A DNA stretch of 6,293 nt from an uncultured Spirochaetales bacterium. GTDB taxonomy: Bacteria; Spirochaetota; Spirochaetia; Sphaerochaetales; Sphaerochaetaceae. Positions 1-5,264 of this stretch are shown here, piece by piece. The notes beneath the pieces are model-generated. The model was given only the letters and a program-made list of their open reading frames with translations. It was not told the origin of the DNA and did no database searches. The translations under genes and the position numbers were made by a program. The DNA is taken from NCBI GenBank assembly GCA_934276485.1, contig CAKQTE010000080.1, positions 1 to 6,293 of the forward strand, in the 5' to 3' direction. Each line of letters starts with the position of its first letter. The stretch's first letter is position 1.

Positions 1-1
1 A

Positions 2-127
2 GAGAAGAAAGGACTACAGAAAGAAAAGCTCGCAACTGCAAGGCGTATGCTCGCCTCAAACTTCGATATTGATACAATCTCAGCAATGACCATGCTTACT
101 AAAGAAGAGATTCTGGATCTCAAATAG
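2..127 (+). CDS. C-terminal end of a probable Rpn/PD-(D/E)XK family nuclease-transposase (5' partial)
   Basis: The frame is open from the left edge and gives 41 residues before TAG at 125-127. It begins EKKGLQKEKLATARRMLA and ends SAMTMLTKEEILDLK. A charged helix, then A-R-R-M-L-A, a short 'NFDIDTIS' segment and a terminal 'LTKEEILDL' helix match the usual tail of the Rpn (recombination-promoting nuclease/putative transposase) family. In that family a lysine/glutamate-rich helix precedes a small motif of the type 'IA..L.KG.....I...TGLS.EEI..L'. The nuclease core with the catalytic D/E-x-K residues lies outside the window, so activity and intactness cannot be judged. It is followed by a hairpin and is separated by 171 bases from the next gene, so it is probably not part of the downstream operon. 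Other proteins with a similar helical tail remain possible. Confidence 0.55.
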   Translation, partial: EKKGLQKEKLATARRMLASNFDIDTISAMTMLTKEEILDLK

Positions 128-166
128 CGTATGCTTATAGACAAACGCTAGCATTGTTGTAAAACC

Positions 167-196
167 AAGAGCCCAAGATATCAATCGAGGGCTCTT
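167..196 (+). terminator. Hairpin, probable (possibly bidirectional) terminator
   Basis: AAGAGCCC (167-174) and GGGCTCTT (189-196) form a perfect 8-bp stem with a 14-base loop. On the + strand the tail is only ATAAGTA. On the - strand the hairpin is followed by GGTTTT, the better U-run, so it may stop transcription from either side. A second small inverted repeat, TAGCGT (125-130) with ACGCTA (145-150), overlaps the upstream stop codon. The placement between the nuclease-like gene and the regulator gene fits a transcription boundary. Confidence 0.5.
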
Positions 197-252
197 ATAA
201 GTAGAGAACAAAACCTAAAAAATGGTACTTAATTATTGGTGTCAGATTTTTG

Positions 253-268
253 TATTATTAATTATACT
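253..268 (+). promoter_or_regulatory. Weak candidate -10 elements for the regulator-kinase genes
   Basis: The AT-rich leader before the regulator contains TATTAT (253-258) and TATACT (263-268), each five of six to TATAAT. No good -35 lies at 16-18 bases from either (TTGGTG at 236-241 is badly spaced), so the choice is unresolved. Apart from these, the 197-298 stretch holds no visible gene. Confidence 0.25.
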
Positions 269-298
269 CATCATAGATAGGTTAATTTTGGTGGAGCC

Positions 299-946
299 AT
301 GAATAAAGTAATTAATATTCTTATTGTTGATGATCAAGTTTTGTTTGCAGAGAATCTGAAGTTAATGCTTGAGACTTTGACCCCTGATATTCATTGTATT
401 GATATTGCATACAATGGACAGGAAGCAATTGATAAACTAAAAGTAATCTCATCCCCAGATATTATACTTCTTGATGTTCGTATGCCAGTAATGGATGGAG
501 TGCAAGCTGCGAAGATTATTCATGAAACTTGGCCTGAAATAAAGATAGTGATGCTTACTACCTTTATTGATGATGAATATGTCCGAGATGCTATTGAATA
601 TGGTGCTACTGGATATTTCATAAAGAATATCAAACCACAAGATTTAATCTCTTCATTAAAAACCATAGCTACAAATGATTCATCTGTTATACTTCCTGAA
701 GATTGGATATCAACTCATTTTTCAAAGGAGTCTAATTCTGATTGGGATAGCTTTATCTCTCGTTTAGGAAAGAGAGAAAGGGAAGTACTTCAACTAGTAT
801 CGAAGGGATACAATAATAAACGAATTGCTGATGAATTATATTTATCAGAGCCTACAATTAGGAATTACATAAGTCGAATTTATGCAAAGATAGGATCAAA
901 AGATAGATTGGAGGTAATATCCATTGTTCGCCAAAATACAATATAG
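299..946 (+). CDS. Two-component response regulator, NarL/FixJ (LuxR-type HTH) family
   Basis: This is a cytoplasmic DNA-binding regulator of 215 residues, the normal length for the family. The receiver domain spans about residues 5-122, with the acidic pair D11/D12, the phospho-acceptor D59 in LLDVRMPVMDG, T87 and the conserved K109 (GYFIKN). A linker of roughly 30 residues leads to a LuxR/GerE helix-turn-helix at about 156-212 (LGKREREVLQLVSKGYNNKRIADELYLSEPTIRNYISRI, in parts), with the recognition helix near 183-198. All key residues are present, so it should be functional. The ATG at 299 follows GGTGGAG (290-296) with a short 2-base gap. Its 3' end overlaps the kinase gene by 23 bases, so the two are almost certainly translated together and are cognate partners. 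The likely target is the repeat-rich region in front of the binding-protein gene (inference). Confidence 0.93.
   Translation: MNKVINILIVDDQVLFAENLKLMLETLTPDIHCIDIAYNGQEAIDKLKVISSPDIILLDVRMPVMDGVQAAKIIHETWPEIKIVMLTTFIDDEYVRDAIEYGATGYFIKNIKPQDLISSLKTIATNDSSVILPEDWISTHFSKESNSDWDSFISRLGKREREVLQLVSKGYNNKRIADELYLSEPTIRNYISRIYAKIGSKDRLEVISIVRQNTI
910..915 (+). promoter_or_regulatory. Ribosome-binding site deciding the TTG start of the kinase
   Basis: GGAGGT lies inside the regulator coding sequence, 8 bases before TTG at 924. It is the strongest Shine-Dalgarno sequence in the two-component part of the window. No ATG occurs in the kinase frame near it, so the non-ATG start with translational coupling is well supported. 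Confidence 0.75.
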
Positions 947-2102
947 GACTTGTATCGGACGATGGATTCATTTTGCAATTGCTACAACAGCAGCGATTGT
1001 AATATGCATCTTTATCGATAAGTCTCTATCTGTTGTTGATTGTCTTTTATGTGTTACAACAGTACTCTGCACATGTTTTTGTGCCTTCGATTCATTTCGT
1101 AAATCAAAACTTAGGATTATTCATGGTTTTGTGCAATTCATAATCTTGATTGTTGCATATTATGATCATAGTCCATATCCAAGAGAGTATGTATTAGTAC
1201 CAATTGTTATCTCAAATCTGATTTACATATATCCTATGTACCTGAATATCATATTGATGATAGGAATTGGAATTATTGCAAATCTTGTCTTGTCATACAA
1301 CTTCTATCTTACAAATAAAATTGATTTGATAAGCTTTGTCATATATACAGCTACAGTTGTTTTTTTCATTGTATTTGAAATTTTGTATTTAAGAATCAAT
1401 AGGCTTAAGAATATGATTAAACATCAAGAGAATAAGATAGATCATATTGTAGCTTTGAATTCCTCTTTTTCAGATCAGATATTTGCGTTGCAGAAAAAGG
1501 TATCTTTGGAAGAGAGAAAAAAGATTACCAAACAAATTCATGATACTGCAGGATATGTTTTCACAAATATTATAATGATGTTGCAGGCAGCAGATGCTGT
1601 CATGGAAATTGATAATGAGAAAGCAAAGAAGATGATTGATAATGCTCTCGACTATTCAAGACGAGGAATCAATGAAATACGCTATATCCTTCGAGAGATG
1701 AGAGAGGAAAATCAAGGACCGCAGAGTATTCAGAACGAGCTATATGAAATAACAAAAACATTTTCGATGGCTTCTAATTGCAATGTAAATATCGAATATG
1801 GAAACTGGCCTCAGACATTCAATCCTGATTATGATGTTTTCTTCATTCATCTTGTTCAAGAATCCCTAACCAATGCTATCAAACATGGTAATGCAGAGCA
1901 TGTATCAATTATATGTTGGAAAAACGATGACTCTATAACAATGTCTGTAAGTGATGATGGAATAGGTGCTAATGCAGGAACTGTTAAGTTTGGAATAGGT
2001 CTTGATGGAATATATGAATTTGTCACTAAAAACAATGGAAAACTTGAGTTTCCTCCTGTTGATAAAGGGTTTTCAATACTAGTTACACTTCCTCTATTGT
2101 GA
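924..2102 (+). CDS. Sensor histidine kinase, HisKA_3/HATPase_c, polytopic membrane type
   Basis: This membrane kinase of 392 residues is the expected partner of the preceding regulator. The N-terminal part (about 14-157) is a run of about six hydrophobic segments, near 14-33, 40-54, 64-80, 89-102, 105-125 and 134-157. The loops between them are short, so there is no periplasmic sensor domain. A charged, coiled-coil-like linker (158-197) leads to the dimerisation/phospho-acceptor region with H206-D207 in ERKKITKQIHD. The ATPase domain carries an N box (QESLTNAIKHG, 312-322, N317), a G1 box (DDGIGAN, 344-350) and a G2 motif (GIGLDGI, 357-363), which makes it a NarX/DesK-type kinase. Two oddities stand out. 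Tyr211 sits where the family's phosphatase motif DxxxQ has Gln. Five cysteines (C40, C43, C49, C51, C53) cluster in the second membrane segment. The start is TTG with a strong SD. The stop codon lies within the downstream palindrome. Confidence 0.92.
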   Translation: MFAKIQYRTCIGRWIHFAIATTAAIVICIFIDKSLSVVDCLLCVTTVLCTCFCAFDSFRKSKLRIIHGFVQFIILIVAYYDHSPYPREYVLVPIVISNLIYIYPMYLNIILMIGIGIIANLVLSYNFYLTNKIDLISFVIYTATVVFFIVFEILYLRINRLKNMIKHQENKIDHIVALNSSFSDQIFALQKKVSLEERKKITKQIHDTAGYVFTNIIMMLQAADAVMEIDNEKAKKMIDNALDYSRRGINEIRYILREMREENQGPQSIQNELYEITKTFSMASNCNVNIEYGNWPQTFNPDYDVFFIHLVQESLTNAIKHGNAEHVSIICWKNDDSITMSVSDDGIGANAGTVKFGIGLDGIYEFVTKNNGKLEFPPVDKGFSILVTLPLL

Positions 2103-2114
2103 CAATTGTCACAA
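2097..2114. repeat. 18-bp perfect palindrome overlapping the kinase stop codon
   Basis: TTGTGACAATTGTCACAA is a perfect two-fold palindrome. It reads into the kinase stop (TGA at 2100-2102), and its half-site TGTGACAA recurs exactly at 2120-2127. The symmetry is typical of a dimeric regulator's operator. As RNA it would form only a tight stem without a U-run, so a DNA site is the better reading. Confidence 0.7.
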
Positions 2115-2148
2115 ATTAATGTGACAACCTAAGACAAGATTATGACAC
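2097..2148 (+). promoter_or_regulatory. Probable multi-site operator upstream of the sugar-importer operon
   Basis: The half-site TGTGACAA occurs at 2098-2105 and 2120-2127, inverted at 2106-2113, with 6/8 matches TAAGACAA (2130-2137) and TATGACAC (2141-2148). The same-strand copies begin 22, 10 and 11 bases apart, so they lie on about the same face of the helix. The pair 2106-2113/2120-2127 also forms an inverted repeat with a 6-base spacer. The cluster sits just upstream of the candidate promoter, where an activator would bind. The likely binder is the adjacent NarL-type regulator, but a Crp/Fnr-type protein is possible because TGTGA/TCACA occur, in reversed arrangement relative to the Crp consensus. 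Confidence 0.5.
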
Positions 2149-2161
2149 AGTGTTTTTCCTT

Positions 2162-2175
2162 TATGCTGTTAAACT
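2162..2175 (+). promoter_or_regulatory. Candidate activated promoter (-10 region) of the importer operon
   Basis: Two possible -10 elements are visible: TATGCT (2162-2167, 4/6) and an extended form TGTTAAACT (2167-2175, TGn plus 4/6). Neither has a good -35 at normal spacing. ATGACA (2142-2147) resembles a -35 but is 14 bases from the first and 22 from the second. A weak core next to a repeat array suits an activator-dependent promoter. The transcript leader would be only about 20-30 bases. Confidence 0.3.
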
Positions 2176-2199
2176 GAAATTACAAAAAAGGAGAACACA

Positions 2200-3441
2200 A
2201 TGAAAAGATTTTTAGTATTTTCACTATGTATGATGCTTATCATGACCTCTGTTTTTGCAGGTGGAGCATCAGAACAAGAGAGCGGTCCTGTTACTCTTCG
2301 TATTTGGCATAGATGGTCAGGAGTAAATGATACAAGACTCAATGAAATCGTTCAGAATTTCGAGGCAAAAAATCCTGATATCAAAGTTGAAGTAACTTCA
2401 AAGCCTGGTGAATATATTGACCTTCTACAGCAGATGATTGCTGATCTTGCAGCAGGAAACAACCCACCAGATATCCTTCTTGGTGGATATAATCTAATGA
2501 ATTACATTGCTACAGAACTAAAGCCTAATCATATTGATAAGATTGCTTCTTCTGCAGATGCTTATAAGTCTTTAACAGACAGATTCGATCCCGCAATTCT
2601 AAATCTTGGTATGGTTGATGGTGATATGGTATGTGTACCTTTCTGTATGTCAAACATGGTTATGTTTGTTAATATGGACATCCTTAGAGAAGCTGGTTTG
2701 ACAGAGGCTGATATTCCAGAAACCTGGGATGATGTATTTAAAGTTGGAAGCATCATTAAGTCAAAGACTGACAAGTATACAGTTTCAATGCAGAATCTTG
2801 ATACTTGGCCAGATTTAACCTTGATCTTCTCAAATGGTGGAAAACTATTGAATGATGATAATACAAAGGTTGCATTCAATAATACAGAAGCAGTAGAAGC
2901 AATCGAGATGTGGCAGAAGCTATATAGCGAAGGATTGATTCCTATTTGTACAGATAACGAACTGTTTGCAGACTTTGTTGCAGGTGAAATTGCATTCTAC
3001 TGTGGTTCTTGCATGAAGCTTTCAAGTATTTCTTCTAGTGTAAACTTTGATCTAAGTGTTGCAAAGGTTCCAGCATTCAAGGGTAAGCAGAGAGCTCTTC
3101 CAGCTGGTGGATCCGGTATCTTCAACTTCAGTAAGGATAAGGCTCATCAGGATGCAGCTTGGAGATTCATTGAATATGCTACATCACAAGAAGCAATGGA
3201 AATCTTTGCAAAGACTGGATATCTATCAGTAACAAAGGATGAAGTTCAGGTTAACCCAGGACAAGAAGCAGCTTATGAAAGCGTTCCATATGCAGTACCA
3301 TGGCTCTGCTGGCCAGGTGGATCAACTGGAATGGAAATTGACAGACTCTACTACAATGTTAGAACAAATTGTCTGTTCAATGGCGCTGACGTTCAGTCTT
3401 CTTTTGACAAAGCAGTAGCTGACTTCAACAAGATGCTCTAA
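2200..3441 (+). CDS. ABC transporter sugar-binding protein, family 1 (SBP_bac_1, UgpB/MalE-like)
   Basis: This exported protein captures a sugar or oligosaccharide and delivers it to the two permeases downstream. The 413 residues fit the family. The signal sequence MKRF, a hydrophobic stretch 5-19 and the cleavage site VFA20-G21 suggest signal peptidase I processing. C10 is inside the hydrophobic core and does not make a convincing lipobox. The mature part begins with the typical TLRIWHRWSG strand (32-41). It shows IPETWDDV (172-179), SNGGKLLNDD with VAFNNTEAVEAIEMW (211-238), GEIAFYCGS (262-270), and PAGGSGIFNFSKDKAHQDAAWRFIEYATS (301-329, read in parts), all family landmarks. Trp residues 36, 39, 203, 368 and 371 could stack on sugar rings. 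Seven cysteines in the mature chain, including C268-G-S-C271, are unusual. The start is ATG behind AAGGAGA (2188-2194). The exact substrate cannot be told. Confidence 0.93.
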   Translation: MKRFLVFSLCMMLIMTSVFAGGASEQESGPVTLRIWHRWSGVNDTRLNEIVQNFEAKNPDIKVEVTSKPGEYIDLLQQMIADLAAGNNPPDILLGGYNLMNYIATELKPNHIDKIASSADAYKSLTDRFDPAILNLGMVDGDMVCVPFCMSNMVMFVNMDILREAGLTEADIPETWDDVFKVGSIIKSKTDKYTVSMQNLDTWPDLTLIFSNGGKLLNDDNTKVAFNNTEAVEAIEMWQKLYSEGLIPICTDNELFADFVAGEIAFYCGSCMKLSSISSSVNFDLSVAKVPAFKGKQRALPAGGSGIFNFSKDKAHQDAAWRFIEYATSQEAMEIFAKTGYLSVTKDEVQVNPGQEAAYESVPYAVPWLCWPGGSTGMEIDRLYYNVRTNCLFNGADVQSSFDKAVADFNKML

Positions 3442-3465
3442 TTGATATTCCCTAATTAGTTAGAA

Positions 3466-3494
3466 TCTGAGCTTCCCGTAAAAGGAAGCTCAGA
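3466..3494 (+). promoter_or_regulatory. Intercistronic stem-loop after the binding-protein gene
   Basis: TCTGAGCTTCC (3466-3476) and GGAAGCTCAGA (3484-3494) pair perfectly over 11 bp with a 7-base loop, CGTAAAA. No U-run follows, and the next gene's ribosome-binding site begins only six bases later, so this is not a classical terminator. It is more likely a 3'-end protecting or attenuating hairpin that keeps the binding protein in excess over the permeases, as known for other binding-protein operons (inference). Confidence 0.65.
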
Positions 3495-3509
3495 GTTATA
3501 GGAGGAATT

Positions 3510-4325
3510 ATGTCAGGAATCTATACTGATAGAAATGAATATGTACTCTCAACCTGGATTGGGGAGTACTCTGATTTCAGAGAGATATTGAAGTGCGCAA
3601 AGGATAATGGTTTTGATTATGTTGAACTTTGGGGTGATTCAGTACATTTTGACCCAAGAGCTGGCATAGATAGAACAGATATTAAGAAATGGCTCAAAGA
3701 ATATGATCTAAATGTGCATTCAGTTCATGCACCTTTCAGACGCTTTAAACCAGAATTTGCAAATAGTGATGACTTTTTGAAATATAGAATGAAGCTATGG
3801 CACAAAACAATCGAGGATTGTTCTGACTTTGAAGTACCTATCATGGTAATGCATGGACTCGATAGATTTGAATACAACTATAAAAACTCAGATGTACATA
3901 TCGTAAAAGATACTTTCGCTGATTTATGTGAATACGGAAATAAATATGGAGTATCGATAGCTTTGGAAAATGTTCCTCCTGTTGGGGATGAAGATGAGAT
4001 TATTTGTACTCTCCAAAATCAGAAGAAACTTTATGGAGATATTCCTGGACTTAAATATTGCTTGGATATTGGACATGTAGTGTTATCTAATGTTGATATA
4101 CATGATGAAATTGATGCTGCAATGCCAAATATCGTGACAATGCATATCCATAATAATGATGGAAAAAATGATCTACATAATATTCCAACAGATGGTGTAA
4201 TCGATTGGCCTGAAGTGCATGATTACATGAGGAAAAAGGGATATACAGCTCAATTTGTTCTAGAGGTCTTTGGAGGAGATGATCCTTTTGCAAAGATAAA
4301 GGAACTCTCTTCTCTATTTGATTGA
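3510..4325 (+). CDS. Sugar phosphate isomerase/epimerase-like TIM-barrel protein (AP_endonuc_2 / xylose-isomerase-like)
   Basis: This is a soluble cytoplasmic enzyme of 271 residues, the usual length for the family. Barrel-strand motifs appear in order: GFDYVELWGDS (34-44), LNVHSVHAPF (67-76), PIMVMHG (110-116), VSIALENVPP (148-157), KYCLDIGHV (182-190), IVTMHIHNND (208-217), DGVIDWPEV (228-236) and FVLEVFGGDD (249-258). The expected divalent-metal ligands are E153, D186, H212 and E252, with H189 and H214 close by, so an active metal-dependent isomerase or epimerase is likely. Endonuclease IV shares the fold, but its extra zinc-site histidines are not evident and the operon context favours sugar chemistry. 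ATG 3510 follows GGAGG (3501-3505). The gene lies between the binding-protein and permease genes and probably acts on the imported sugar or a product of it. The true substrate (ketose, inositol derivative or other) cannot be read from the sequence. Confidence 0.88.
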   Translation: MSGIYTDRNEYVLSTWIGEYSDFREILKCAKDNGFDYVELWGDSVHFDPRAGIDRTDIKKWLKEYDLNVHSVHAPFRRFKPEFANSDDFLKYRMKLWHKTIEDCSDFEVPIMVMHGLDRFEYNYKNSDVHIVKDTFADLCEYGNKYGVSIALENVPPVGDEDEIICTLQNQKKLYGDIPGLKYCLDIGHVVLSNVDIHDEIDAAMPNIVTMHIHNNDGKNDLHNIPTDGVIDWPEVHDYMRKKGYTAQFVLEVFGGDDPFAKIKELSSLFD

Positions 4326-4330
4326 GGCGT

Positions 4331-4336
4331 GGGGGA
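4331..4336 (+). promoter_or_regulatory. Ribosome-binding site fixing the ATG 4341 start of the first permease
   Basis: GGGGGA lies 4 bases before ATG 4341, similar to the spacing used by the preceding gene. The in-frame GTG at 4329 would lie upstream of this site and has only GAGG one base before it, so it is an unlikely start. Confidence 0.65.
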
Positions 4337-4340
4337 TTTT

Positions 4341-5264
4341 ATGGTTATAAAAGTAGAAAATAAATCTATATACGCTAAAAGAGTACAGCGACGAAAAACA
4401 ATAATGTTCTTTGTTTATATGTTGCCTGCTCTTATAACGTTCCTTTTATATAAATTTGTACCAATTATTTATTCACTTGTTTTAAGTTTCTATAAGTGGA
4501 ACTTTGTAGGATCCATGAAATGGACAGGACTGAATAACTTTGTTGAAATGCTTGGTAGGGAAGCCTTCCAGAAAGCTACAGTAAATACATTTTTGTATAT
4601 GTTAGGACTGTTTCCATTCTTTATGGTATTTCCTCTTATTTTCGCACTGATTCTATCAAAGGTCAGAAACAAAGGAATGCAGAATTTCTATAAGGCATTG
4701 TTGTTCCTTCCTTCTATTCTAGCTTTTTCAATTATTTGTCTAGTATGGATGTGGATGTTCAATCCTCAATTTGGAGTAATGAACAATATCCTTCAAAAGC
4801 TTGGTAAATCTGGATATGCATGGCTAAGTGATAAGAGGACAGCAATGCTATCTATCATACTTGTATCTGGATGGAAGCATATTGGAACAAACATGATTCT
4901 CTTTATTGCAGGTTTGCTATGTATTAATAAGGAATACTTGGAAGCTGCAATTATAGAAGGTGCTAATAGTTGGCAGGTGTTCTGGAAAATCAAATGGCCT
5001 CTTCTATGGCCTACAACAATATACATCTTGATTACTTCGATTATCTTTGCATCAGAAAGAGCATTTACTCCTATCAATATTTTGACAGCAGGAGGCCCTT
5101 CAGATGCAACAACAAACTTATCACATATCATATATGTATTTGCATTCCAATATTTCAATATCGGACTGGCAAGCACAACTGCTATCTTCACTTCGATATT
5201 CTTCTTAATTATCACAGCTAGCCTTATTAAGATTGCTGGAGGTTTATGGCACTATGACGATTAA
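4341..5264 (+). CDS. ABC sugar transporter permease, MalF/UgpA type
   Basis: This inner-membrane permease forms a channel with the second permease. From ATG 4341 it has 307 residues, normal for the family. A basic N-terminus (KRVQRRK, 13-19) precedes about six membrane helices, roughly at 21-50, 80-106, 117-139, 169-193, 226-239 and 275-299. The cytoplasmic EAA loop that docks the ATPase is well kept: YLEAAIIEGANSWQVFWKIKWPLL (199-222, read in parts), with E201-A202-A203, G207 and P220. The family motif ILTAGGPSDATTNL (247-260) is also present. I prefer ATG 4341 over GTG 4329 because of the ribosome-binding site at 4331-4336. The gene starts 15 bases after the isomerase stop and overlaps the second permease by 11 bases, so it is part of the same operon. 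No ATPase gene follows. Confidence 0.92.
   Translation: MVIKVENKSIYAKRVQRRKTIMFFVYMLPALITFLLYKFVPIIYSLVLSFYKWNFVGSMKWTGLNNFVEMLGREAFQKATVNTFLYMLGLFPFFMVFPLIFALILSKVRNKGMQNFYKALLFLPSILAFSIICLVWMWMFNPQFGVMNNILQKLGKSGYAWLSDKRTAMLSIILVSGWKHIGTNMILFIAGLLCINKEYLEAAIIEGANSWQVFWKIKWPLLWPTTIYILITSIIFASERAFTPINILTAGGPSDATTNLSHIIYVFAFQYFNIGLASTTAIFTSIFFLIITASLIKIAGGLWHYDD
5238..5243 (+). promoter_or_regulatory. Ribosome-binding site for the second permease, inside the first permease gene
   Basis: GGAGGT is 10 bases before ATG 5254, slightly long but the only good site nearby. It argues against the in-frame TTG at 5233, which precedes it and has no site of its own. Ribosomes finishing the first permease at 5264 could restart here. 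Confidence 0.55.

Noticed and set aside
2106..2127. Inverted repeat TTGTCACA...TGTGACAA as a terminator for the kinase gene
   Set aside because: The stem is AT-rich with only 8 bp and no U-run follows. Shared half-sites with the palindrome make an operator the better explanation.
2200..2290. Binding protein as a lipoprotein anchored at C10
   Set aside because: C10 is within the hydrophobic core and followed by more hydrophobic residues; the VFA-GG site fits signal peptidase I instead.
3466..3494. Stem-loop as a full transcription terminator
   Set aside because: It has no U-run and sits directly ahead of a ribosome-binding site in a tightly spaced operon.
4329..4340. GTG 4329 as the start of the first permease
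   Set aside because: The good ribosome-binding site GGGGGA is downstream of it and fits ATG 4341; GAGG one base before GTG is too close.
4793..5221. Long open frames inside the permease region on both strands (- 4793-5215, + 4970-5221)
   Set aside because: They lie wholly within a well-recognised permease gene, resemble no known protein and have no start signals. Other minus-strand frames inside the regulator, binding-protein and isomerase genes fail the same way.
5233..5253. TTG 5233 as the start of the second permease
   Set aside because: No ribosome-binding site precedes it. GGAGGT at 5238-5243 points to ATG 5254, and MTINF is a more usual N-terminus.
5246..5257. Tiny frame ATG GCA CTA TGA whose stop overlaps ATG 5254
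   Set aside because: A three-codon frame at the overlap could couple translation, but it is easily a chance result and nothing else supports it.
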